A DNA stretch of 64,000 nt from Maritimibacter sp. REDSEA-S28_B5 (GTDB lineage: Bacteria; Pseudomonadota; Alphaproteobacteria; Rhodobacterales; Rhodobacteraceae). Positions 44,494-52,026 of this stretch are shown one piece after another; the stretch's first letter is position 1; each line of letters starts with the position of its first letter. The stretch lies in assembly GCA_001626765.1 (NCBI GenBank), contig LUOO01000022.1, positions 26,526 through 90,525 of the forward strand, in the 5' to 3' direction. The notes below the pieces were generated by a model that searched no databases, had not been told where the DNA came from, and saw only the letters and a program-made list of their open reading frames with translations. The position numbers and the translations under genes are program-made.

Positions 44494-45548
44494 GGTTTCA
44501 GCCCCAGCATCCGGGCGTTGGCCTCGTCATCCGTGCCCGCGTCCGCGAAATCGTCAAAGGCATGGGTGGTCACGCGGATGATATGGTCGCGGACAAAAGC
44601 CGCGCCTTCGCGCGCGCCGTCCTCCGGGTGCTTCAGCGCACATTCCCATTCGACCACGGCCCAGCCGTCGAAATCCATCGCGGCGAATTTCGAAAAGACC
44701 GCGCCGAAATCCACCTGCCCATCCCCCGGCGAGCGGAAGCGACCGGCGCGGTTGACCCAGGACTGATAGCCACCATAGACGCCCTGACGACCCGTCGGAT
44801 TGAACTCGGCATCCTTGACGTGGAACATGCCGATCCGGTCGGCATAGATGTCGATGTTGTCGAGATAATCGAGGCATTGCAGAACGTAATGCGACGGATC
44901 GTAGAGCATCTTGGCGCGCGGATGCTGGTTCACGCGGTCAAGAAACATCTCGAAGGTGACACCGTCATGCAGGTCCTCGCCGGGATGGATCTCGTAACAG
45001 ACATCTAGGCCAAGCTCGTCTGCGAGATTCAGCAGCGGCGTCCAGCGTATCGCAAGCTCATCAAAGGCCATCTCGACCAGACCCGCCGGACGCTGCGGCC
45101 AAGGATACATATAGGGCCAGGCGAGCGCGCCCGAGAAGGTGCCGACGGCACGGTGCCCCATGTTGGCGGCGGCGCGCAGGGTCTTTTCGACCTGGTCCAC
45201 GGCCCATTTCTGGCGCTCGGACGGGTTGTTGTGGACCGAAGGCGCGGCAAATCCGTCAAAGGCCACGTCATAGGCCGGATGCACCGCGACCAGTTGGCCC
45301 TGCAGGTGGCAGGTCATTTCAGGCACCTCGACGCCGTTCTCACGCGCCACGCCCAGAAACTCGTCGCAGTAATCCTTGCTCTCTGCCGCGCGATCCAGAT
45401 CGAGGAACCGCGTCTCCCACGACGGCACCTGGACGCCCGCGTATCCTGCCTCGGCGGCCCAGCGGCAGATCGACGCCCAGTCGTTGAACGGCGCTTCGTC
45501 CCCCGCGAATTGCGCGAGGAACAGGCCGGGGCCCTTGATAGTCTTCAT
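44490..45548 (-). CDS. Sugar phosphate isomerase/epimerase (xylose isomerase-like TIM barrel)
   Basis: 352 aa. The divalent-metal site of the family can be traced through Glu in CYEIHPGEDL, Asp and His in MLYDPSHYVLQ, His in IGMFHVKDAEF and Glu in VVEWECALKHP. Often paired with Gfo/Idh dehydrogenases in polyol or keto-sugar breakdown. First gene of the operon, with the promoter facing the LacI-type operators at 45623-45667. Confidence 0.92.
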   Translation of the reverse strand: MKTIKGPGLFLAQFAGDEAPFNDWASICRWAAEAGYAGVQVPSWETRFLDLDRAAESKDYCDEFLGVARENGVEVPEMTCHLQGQLVAVHPAYDVAFDGFAAPSVHNNPSERQKWAVDQVEKTLRAAANMGHRAVGTFSGALAWPYMYPWPQRPAGLVEMAFDELAIRWTPLLNLADELGLDVCYEIHPGEDLHDGVTFEMFLDRVNQHPRAKMLYDPSHYVLQCLDYLDNIDIYADRIGMFHVKDAEFNPTGRQGVYGGYQSWVNRAGRFRSPGDGQVDFGAVFSKFAAMDFDGWAVVEWECALKHPEDGAREGAAFVRDHIIRVTTHAFDDFADAGTDDEANARMLGLKP

Positions 45549-45622
45549 ATGTCCTCCCTTGCGCCGGGCTTTGCCCTTGACGCACCGCCTGCTGCAGTCC
45601 TCCGAACCGCTGCAAGTGGCTA

Positions 45623-45636
45623 TGTAATCGTTTGCG
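45623..45636. promoter_or_regulatory. LacI-family operator, imperfect copy
   Basis: tgtaatcgtttgcg fits the LacI-family palindrome TGWAANCGNTTWCA at all but two fixed positions. It is 75 bases upstream of the isomerase start and 18 bases from the second operator, in the divergent region shared with the LacI regulator gene. Confidence 0.55.
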
Positions 45637-45653
45637 CTAACGCTGCCAGATAG

Positions 45654-45667
45654 TGAAATCGTTTACA
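45654..45667. promoter_or_regulatory. LacI-family operator, perfect match
   Basis: tgaaatcgtttaca matches the palindromic consensus TGWAANCGNTTWCA at every fixed position. It lies 46 bases before the start of the regulator gene and 106 bases before the isomerase gene. Centres of the two sites are 31 bases apart, about three helical turns, which would suit binding on one face. Confidence 0.7.
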
Positions 45668-45712
45668 AGAACTTTGTTATTGCTCATTGCCCAAGGCTGT
45701 ATAAGGGGAGGC

Positions 45713-46703
45713 ATGGACAGAAAAATTGCGACAATCGGTGATGTTGCACGCGTCGCGGGCGTATCGACCGCGACGGTCAGCCGGACGCTTTCCAAGCCCT
45801 CGGTGGTGTCGAAGGCGACTCGCGAGGCGGTGCTGGCCGCCGTCGAGGAAACCGGCTACCGGCCCAACACGATGGCCTCGAACCTGCGGCGTCAGCGCAC
45901 CGGCGGTCCCCAATCTCGCCAACCCGTTCTTCTCGCAGATCCTCGCTGGCCTGTCCTCGGTTCTCACGGTCGAGGGCTTCGGCCTGCTCGTCGCGGACAC
46001 ACAGGCGGGCACGGACCCCGACGAGAGGCTCGCACACTACTTGACCTCGGGCATGGCGGACGGGCTGGTCGTGTTCGACGGCGGACTGTCTGCCGAGGTG
46101 CTGTCGCGGCGCGCCCGGCCCCCGGTGCTCATGGCCTGCGAATGGATGGAGGGGGACCTGCCTTCTCTGACCGTCGACAACGCGGAAGGTGCGCGCATGG
46201 CGGTCGAACATCTGTTGGCGCAGGGGCACCGGCGGATCGGCCATATCGCGGGGCCAGAAGGCAACGTGCTGTCCATCGCCCGCCTCGAGGGGTTTCAGGC
46301 CGCGATGGCGGAGGCGGGGCTGGAGGTCGCGCCGGATGCGATCTTCGAGGGCGATTTCAGCATGGATTCAGGTGCCCGCGCCGCGCGGGACTGGCTCCGG
46401 CGCGACGCCGCACCCACGGCGCTCTTCTGCGCTTCGGACGAGATGGCGGTGGGCTTTGTCGGCGCCGTGCAGCGGGCAGGCAAGCTGGTGCCGCGCGATG
46501 TGTCGGTCATCGGCTTCGACAACATCGAGGTGGTGCAGCACCTGTCCCCCGCCCTCACCACGATCCGCCAGCCGCGCCACCTGATCGGGGCGCGGGCGGC
46601 GGAAATGCTCCTGGAAATGATTGCGGCGGGCAGTCTGTCGGGTCCATCAGAACGGATCGCGCTCGAGTTCATCGAACGCGACTCCGTGGCGCCACCAGCT
46701 TAA
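45713..46703 (+). pseudogene. LacI-family transcriptional regulator with frameshift after the DNA-binding domain
   Basis: The N-terminal helix-turn-helix and hinge are normal ([21 protein letters not shown], ending NLRRQRTG). At about 45902-45906 the frame is lost; the sugar-binding domain continues in a different frame from [16 protein letters not shown] to the stop at 46701-46703. Relatives have four to five more residues between RTG and VPN, so a deletion of roughly 13-16 bases that is not a multiple of three fits. As written, no full-length repressor could be made. GGGGAGG lies directly before ATG 45713. The probable targets are the two operators upstream and the divergent sugar operon. 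Confidence 0.82.
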
Positions 46704-48088
46704 TCGGCAAAGGTGATGGTCGCGTCGATGGCGCGCTTCCATGCCCCGTATTTCTTGCCGCGCGTCAGGTGGTCCATTTCCGGCGTGAACCGTGCATCGG
46801 CGGTCCAGCCGGCGGCAAAGGCCTCCATATCCGGGAAAACGCCCGCCTTGTATCCGGCGAGCCACGCCGCGCCCATTGCGGTCGTCTCGAGCACTTTCGG
46901 CCGCTCGACCGGCGCGTCGATGATGTCGGAGAGGAACTGCATGGCCCAATCACTCGCGGCCATGCCGCCATCAACACGTAGCGCGGTGTCCGAGGCCTGC
47001 GGCCAGTCGGCGCGCATGGCGTCGAGCAGATCACGGGTCTGGAACCCCACGCTTTCGAGCGCGGCGCGGGCGAAATCTTCGGGCCCCGAATTGCGCGTGA
47101 GGCCATAGATCGCTCCGCGACAGTCCGCGTTCCAGTAGGGCGCGCCAAGGCCGGTGAAGGCAGGCACCAGCACCACCTCCTGCCCGGGGTCCGAGGCTTC
47201 GGCCATTGCTTGCGTCTCGGACGCCTCGCGGATGATCTTGAGCCCGTCGCGCAGCCACTGCACCACCGCCCCCGCGATGAAGATCGAGCCCTCGAGCGCG
47301 TAGGTCGGCTTGCCGTCGAGCTGATAGGCGATTGTCGTGAGCAGTCGGTTTTGCGACATCACAGGCTCATCGCCCGTGTTGAGGAGCGCGAAACAGCCGG
47401 TGCCGTAGGTTGATTTCAGCATCCCCGGCTGGAAGCACGCCTGCCCCACGGTCGCCGCCTGCTGGTCCCCGGCGATACCGAGGATCGGGATCGGTCGGCC
47501 AAAGAGATCGGGCCGCGTGGTGCCATAGTCGTCGGCGCAATCACGCACGTCCGGCAGCATCTCCATCGGGATGTCGAGCCGGTCGCAGATGGTCGAGGAC
47601 CACGCGCCCTTGCGGATGTCATAAAGCATCGTGCGCGAAGCGTTGGTGGCGTCGGTCGCATGAACCGCGCCCCCCGTGAGCTTCCACACGAGCCAGCAAT
47701 CGACAGTGCCGAAGGCCAGCTCCCCCGCCCGCGCCCGCTCCCGCGCGCCGTCCACGTGATCCAGAATCCACGCGAGTTTCGTTGCCGATAAATAGGGATC
47801 GAGCAGAAGCCCGGTCTTGTCAGCCACGACCTCTTCGAACCCCTCGTCCCGCAACGTCTTGCAAAACGCCGAGGTGCGTCTGTCCTGCCAGACGATGGCG
47901 TTGTGGATCGGCTTGCCCGTCCCCCGGTCCCAGACAACGGTGGTTTCACGCTGGTTGGTGTTGCCGATGGCCTGCGGGAAATGCTGCGGAAATTCCTGCT
48001 GGTCGCTGGCCACGACAGTGAAATCCGGCGCGAAGAGAATCGCACGCGTCGATGTGGTGCCCTGGTCGATGGCGAGGATGTGGGTCAT
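46700..48088 (-). CDS. glpK: Glycerol kinase with about 34 residues missing in frame
   Basis: Phosphorylates glycerol to sn-glycerol 3-phosphate. 462 aa, against about 495-502 for the family. Begins [53 protein letters not shown] and [12 protein letters not shown] are all present. Between QHFPQ (residue 39, base 47972) and [11 protein letters not shown] the segment that in E. coli GlpK reads GWVEHDP and continues for about 34 residues is absent; the frame is kept. The next Ile of AIGITNQ is Asn here. A working enzyme is doubtful. AGGGGGG precedes ATG 48088. The gene overlaps the end of the LacI-type gene by 4 bases, convergently. Confidence 0.88.
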   Translation of the reverse strand: MTHILAIDQGTTSTRAILFAPDFTVVASDQQEFPQHFPQAIGNTNQRETTVVWDRGTGKPIHNAIVWQDRRTSAFCKTLRDEGFEEVVADKTGLLLDPYLSATKLAWILDHVDGARERARAGELAFGTVDCWLVWKLTGGAVHATDATNASRTMLYDIRKGAWSSTICDRLDIPMEMLPDVRDCADDYGTTRPDLFGRPIPILGIAGDQQAATVGQACFQPGMLKSTYGTGCFALLNTGDEPVMSQNRLLTTIAYQLDGKPTYALEGSIFIAGAVVQWLRDGLKIIREASETQAMAEASDPGQEVVLVPAFTGLGAPYWNADCRGAIYGLTRNSGPEDFARAALESVGFQTRDLLDAMRADWPQASDTALRVDGGMAASDWAMQFLSDIIDAPVERPKVLETTAMGAAWLAGYKAGVFPDMEAFAAGWTADARFTPEMDHLTRGKKYGAWKRAIDATITFAD

Positions 48089-48304
48089 GGTCCCCCCTTT
48101 CGGTTCGGCCCATGGTGGGGTCATTCGGGCACCGGGTGCAAGGGACCCGCCCGCGCATGACATTTGCCTCACTGACTGAGGGTCGGGCCACGGACAGGAA
48201 TGCGCGTTCACCGACACCGCAAAAGGCCACCGACCGTCAACTGCGGCCCAGCCAAGCGTCGCATTCGTCGCAGGTCTTGTCTGGGTGCCGAGATGTAGGA
48301 AATT

Positions 48305-48380
<76 letters not shown>

Positions 48381-48562
48381 GTCGTGCGGCTGTCGCCGAA
48401 CGCTTGGGGTGTTTAGGCGAGCCTCGGGGGCAGATCAAGCGGAAATTTCGCGCATCGGCGCGGTTTTTCTTCACCGCTCCCGTCGCATTCCCGGTCTCGC
48501 CGCCAATCCCCTTCCGAACGCGTTCCGGCCGCCCACGGAACCCTGCGCATACCGGGAAAACA

Positions 48563-48589
48563 AAAGGCCGGACGCGGGGTCCGGCCTTT
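48563..48589 (-). terminator. Rho-independent terminator after the TIGR02300 gene
   Basis: aaaggccggac (48563-48573) pairs with gtccggccttt (48579-48589). On the reverse strand the stem is followed by TTTTG TTTTC-like sequence. It lies 47 bases after the stop of the TIGR02300 gene. Confidence 0.85.
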
Positions 48590-48635
48590 CGAAACAGGTG
48601 TCACGTCACGGGGTGACGTTGCGCAGGCGCGTGGA

Positions 48636-48965
48636 TCAATCCTCGTCTTCGCCCGCGACATCCTTGATGTCGTCGAGCGAGACATCGTCATCCTCGTCGT
48701 CCTCGAGCACATCGTCGTCCAGATCGACCGAATCGTCGTCGTCGAGCAGGTCGTCGTCGTCGTCGAGCAGATCGTCGTCCATCGTCTCGTCGTCTTTGCG
48801 CGAGTTCTTGTCGGCCTTGTCCGCAACCATGGTGCGGGTCTTGCCCTGGTCAATCTCGACCACCTGGCCCGTATAGGGCGAAATGATCGGGCTGGCGTTC
48901 AGGTCATAGAACCGTTTGCCGGTGGTCGGGCAGACGCGCTTGGTGCCCCATTCTGCTTTGGGCAT
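48636..48965 (-). CDS. TIGR02300-family FYDLN acid protein
   Basis: 109 aa. The N-terminal ~35 residues are a zinc-ribbon-like block (GTKRVCPTTGKRFYDLN, with FYDLN at 19-23, then PIISPYTGQVVE), and the C-terminal half is almost entirely Asp, Glu and Leu. This layout defines the alphaproteobacterial FYDLN acid family, whose function is unknown. Repeated GAC/GAT codons make the DNA itself a near trinucleotide repeat (48690-48790). Followed by a clear terminator, so it is a single-gene unit. Confidence 0.92.
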   Translation of the reverse strand: MPKAEWGTKRVCPTTGKRFYDLNASPIISPYTGQVVEIDQGKTRTMVADKADKNSRKDDETMDDDLLDDDDDLLDDDDSVDLDDDVLEDDEDDDVSLDDIKDVAGEDED

Positions 48966-49120
48966 GGAAAAACCCTTTCCGTCGTCGTGTCGTCATGCGA
49001 GAATCTGGGAGCAACTGCCACATGTGCAAGGGGCTGTCAAAGCCTTTCCCCGCAAAGCCGGGGCGATGGGGCATTGGACGGGGCGGTGTTCAACCGGAAT
49101 CGCAGGGGCGAGGGGCCGCG

Positions 49121-49867
49121 ATGGGTCTGAGACGGGCATTCTTCACGCGCGACGCGGACCGGGTGATGGCGAGCGAGCGCATCGTGTTGGCTGGCGATCC
49201 TTTGGTCGAGGTGCTGCTGAAGCCCTCTGCGCGGTCGCGGCGCATGTCGCTGCGCGTGAGCCGGCTGGATGGCCGCGTGACCCTGTCGCTGCCGGTGGGC
49301 CTGCCTCGCGGAGAGGCACAGGGGTTCCTCAATGAGAAGGCCGACTGGATTCGCGGGCATCTGGCACAGGTCCCGAACGAGGCACGGCCGATGCCCGGCG
49401 GGACGATCCTGTTCGAAGGACGGCCGCATGGGATCGAGGCCGCGGCACAGCGCGGCATATCCTTGCGGGACGACGTTCTTTATGTCCCGGCCTCGCGGGT
49501 CGAGACGACGCCCGCCCGGCTCGCGGCCTTTTTCAAGACCATGGCGCGCGACCGACTGGTCGCCGCGTCGCAACGCCATGCCGACGCGATCGGGCGCGAC
49601 CTGGGCCGGGTCACGTTGCGTGACACGCGGTCGCGCTGGGGCTCCTGCACCCATGAAGGCGACCTGATGTATAGCTGGCGGCTGATCATGGCGCCGCCCT
49701 CGGTCCTCGATTACGTGGCAGCGCATGAGGTCGCTCATATGATCCACATGGATCATTCCGAACGGTTCTGGGGCGTCGTGGCCGAGCTCTGCCCGAACCA
49801 CAAGTCCGAGCGGCGCTGGCTCAAGCAACGGGGCGGCGAGCTGCACCGCTACAGGTTCCGCGACTGA
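49121..49867 (+). CDS. YgjP/WSS1-type zinc metallopeptidase (M48-like)
   Basis: 248 aa from ATG 49121, preceded by GAGGGG; a longer in-frame extension from 48995 is rejected. Contains the YgjP block RSRRMSLRVSRLDGRVTLSLPVGLPRGEAQGFLNEKADWIRGHL, RDTRSRWGSCTHEGDLMYSWRLIMAP and the zinc motif YVAAHEVAHMIHMDHSERFWGVV (two His plus a downstream His). Presumed cytosolic peptidase of unknown substrate. The GntR gene follows after 51 bases with a weak stem-loop between (49869-49875 with 49891-49897). Confidence 0.9.
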   Translation: MGLRRAFFTRDADRVMASERIVLAGDPLVEVLLKPSARSRRMSLRVSRLDGRVTLSLPVGLPRGEAQGFLNEKADWIRGHLAQVPNEARPMPGGTILFEGRPHGIEAAAQRGISLRDDVLYVPASRVETTPARLAAFFKTMARDRLVAASQRHADAIGRDLGRVTLRDTRSRWGSCTHEGDLMYSWRLIMAPPSVLDYVAAHEVAHMIHMDHSERFWGVVAELCPNHKSERRWLKQRGGELHRYRFRD

Positions 49868-49918
49868 TCCCGCGCGGAGCGACTTGACCGGCGCGGGCTT
49901 TGTGATCACAGGTTGTTC

Positions 49919-50590
49919 ATGGAACCGCCCGCACCCCTTTCGACCCGCATCACCGCACCCGACGTGCAAGGCTCGGCCCATGAGCGCGTGTATCGCACGC
50001 TGCGCGGTCGGATCATGTCGGGCGAGATGGAGCCGGGGGTCGCACTGACCTTGCGCGGGATCGGCAAGGATTTCGGCGTATCGATGACACCCGCACGCGA
50101 GGCTGTGCGCCGACTCGCCGCCGAGGGGGCGCTGACCCTGTCCGCCTCGGGCCGGGTGACGACGCCGGACCTGTCACCGGAACGAATCGAGGAACTGGCC
50201 GCCCTGCGCGCGCTCTTGGAGCCCGAACTTGCCGCCCGCGCCCTGCCCCGCGCCCATATGGCGCTGATCGAGCGGCTGCGCACGATCAACGGTCGCGTGG
50301 CCGAGGTGGTCGCGAAGCATGACGTGACGGGCTACATACGTTCGAACCTCGAATTCCACCGGACGCTCTATCTGCGGGCGCAGGCCCCGGCGATGCTGGC
50401 CATGGTCGAAACCGTCTGGCTGCAACTCGGCCCCACCATGCGCGCGCTTTACATGTCCAAGGACCGCACGGATCTGCAAAAGCATCACAGGACGATCCTT
50501 GCCGCTTTGGCCGCAGGCGACGAACCCGGCCTTCGGCTGGCGGTGCGCACGGATGTGACGCAGGGTCTTCGGATGCTCGTGGGGCTGTAA
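49919..50590 (+). CDS. GntR-family (FadR/FCD group) transcriptional regulator
   Basis: 223 aa. N-terminal winged helix: AHERVYRTLRGRIMSGEMEPGVALTLRGIGKDFGVSMTPAREAVRRLAAEGAL. C-terminal all-helical FCD ligand domain with the metal-binding pattern: NLEFHRTLYLRA and HHRTILAALAAGDEPGLRLAVRTDV, including conserved Asp/His positions. The ATG at 49919 is used. As it lies immediately before the nucleobase transport operon on the same strand, that operon is its likely target, though the 425-base gap leaves this open. Confidence 0.9.
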   Translation: MEPPAPLSTRITAPDVQGSAHERVYRTLRGRIMSGEMEPGVALTLRGIGKDFGVSMTPAREAVRRLAAEGALTLSASGRVTTPDLSPERIEELAALRALLEPELAARALPRAHMALIERLRTINGRVAEVVAKHDVTGYIRSNLEFHRTLYLRAQAPAMLAMVETVWLQLGPTMRALYMSKDRTDLQKHHRTILAALAAGDEPGLRLAVRTDVTQGLRMLVGL

Positions 50591-50658
50591 GGTCCGGACC
50601 GGTTTCATCCCCTGAGCGATGCCGACCTGCGGCGGTAGAGGGCGGCACGTCCACGAGA

Positions 50659-50692
50659 GGATTCCGGGATTCTAGAATTCTGGAATCTTGGA
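50659..50692 (+). repeat. Dispersed 34-base palindromic element, copy 2
   Basis: Identical to the reverse complement of 24261-24294 except for one base (G at 50683 where the other copy has A). The core is the near-palindrome attctagaattctggaat. Like the other copy it is intergenic, here 69 bases after the GntR stop. Confidence 0.75.
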
Positions 50693-50719
50693 ATCTTGGA
50701 ATCTTGGAATCTTGGAATC
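50682..50719 (+). repeat. Five tandem copies of ggaatc at 8-bp spacing
   Basis: ggaatc starts at 50682, 50690, 50698, 50706 and 50714, each joined by tt, extending the 3' end of the dispersed element. The other copy of the element at 24261-24294 has only one such unit, so the array looks like local expansion by slippage. Confidence 0.85.
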
Positions 50720-51015
50720 CCGTTACCGTCTAAATCATTTACAATCAGACGCTTACGAAAAATCTCAGGCGCAGAAACGTTAACGGTGCCCGCACCCCGG
50801 TGCTCAGCCGGGCAGGCGCGCGCGCGATACGGCCCCCAGGACGGCCTCGACTCATGATGAGAATCCGGGCAGCATCGCCTAACGGATAGGCAATCGCCCC
50901 GATTTCACGCGGCCGACCCATGGCCAGATCACGCGGCCCTCGCCACGCGCATCCGCCGGATTTTACCAATCGGTCAGGCCTCGGGATCAGGGGCGACACA
51001 ACAGGGTTGGACATC

Positions 51016-52026
51016 ATGACGACATTCAAACTTTCCCGGCGCGGTTTCATGGCCACGAGCGCCGCAGGCGCCCTTACGCTCGGCCTCCCGCTCAGGGCCA
51101 CGGCACAGGACGGACCGCTCAAGGTTGCGGGCATCTACACCGTGCCGGTCGAACAACAATGGGTGAGCCGCATCCACTTGGCCGCGCTGGCTGCGCAGGA
51201 GGCGGGCGAGATCGAATACACCTACTCGGAAAACACCGCCAACACCGACTACCCCCGCGTCATGCGTGAATATGCCGAACAGGGCGTGGGCCTGATCGTG
51301 GGCGAGATCTTCGGCGTCGAGGCCGAAGCGCGCGAGGTCGTGCTCGACTATCCCGACACCGCCTTCCTCATGGGGTCGTCGTTCAAAGAGGATCCGGCCT
51401 ATCCGAACCTCGCCGTTTTCGACAACTACATTCAGGACGCGGCCTATCTGTCGGGCATCATCGCGGGCGCGATGACGGGAAGCGGCAACATCGGCATGGT
51501 CGGCGGCTTCCCGATCCCCGAGGTGAACCGGCTCATGCATGCCTTCATGATGGGCGCCAAGGAGATGAACCCCGACATCGCCTTTCAGGTGAGCTTCATC
51601 GGGTCGTGGTTCGATCCGCCCAAGGCCAAGGAAACCGCCTATGCGATGATCGAAAACGGCGCGGACCTGCTTTATGCCGAACGCTTCGGCGTGTCGGATG
51701 CGGCCAAGGAAAAGGGCATCCTCGCCATCGGCAACGTGATCGACACGCAGTCCGATTACCCCGACACGGTCGTCGCCTCGGCGCTCTGGCATTTCGAACC
51801 GACAATGAACGCGGCGATTGCCGCCGTGAAGGACGGGTCCTTCACGGCCGCCGACTACGGCGTCTATTCCTTCATGAAGGAAGGCGGCTGTTCGCTGGCG
51901 CCGCTCGGCACTTTCGAGGGCAAGGTGCCGGACGAGGCGATGGCGCTGGTGGCCGAGAAGGAGGCTGCGATCAAGGACGGCAGTTTCACCGTCGAGATCA
52001 ACGACGAAGAGCCGAAGTCGTCCTGA
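51016..52026 (+). CDS. BMP-family ABC transporter substrate-binding protein
   Basis: 336 aa, Tat-type leader (KLSRRGFMATSAAGALTLGLPLRATA). Belongs to the BMP/PnrA class that binds nucleosides or nucleobases: VAGIYTVPVEQQWVSRIHLAA, MREYAEQGVGLIVGEIFG, GIIAGAMTGSGNIGMVGGFPIPEVNRLMHAFMMGA and the SFIGSWFDPPKAKE segment are all in order. It is the first gene of the operon; its stop abuts the ATPase start. The neighbouring deaminase suggests a pyrimidine or purine base as ligand. Confidence 0.92.
   Translation: MTTFKLSRRGFMATSAAGALTLGLPLRATAQDGPLKVAGIYTVPVEQQWVSRIHLAALAAQEAGEIEYTYSENTANTDYPRVMREYAEQGVGLIVGEIFGVEAEAREVVLDYPDTAFLMGSSFKEDPAYPNLAVFDNYIQDAAYLSGIIAGAMTGSGNIGMVGGFPIPEVNRLMHAFMMGAKEMNPDIAFQVSFIGSWFDPPKAKETAYAMIENGADLLYAERFGVSDAAKEKGILAIGNVIDTQSDYPDTVVASALWHFEPTMNAAIAAVKDGSFTAADYGVYSFMKEGGCSLAPLGTFEGKVPDEAMALVAEKEAAIKDGSFTVEINDEEPKSS

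Larger units (their letters stand above)
50591..51015. other. 425-base intergenic region with dispersed element and tandem 8-bp repeats
   Basis: No gene is supported. It contains the repeat element at 50659-50692 and the tandem array up to 50719, then an A+T-richer stretch (50728-50785) that may hold the promoter of the nucleobase operon, although I cannot pick -35 and -10 boxes with confidence. The start of the operon at 51016 has only a weak AGGG ribosome binding site 10 or more bases upstream. Confidence 0.5.
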
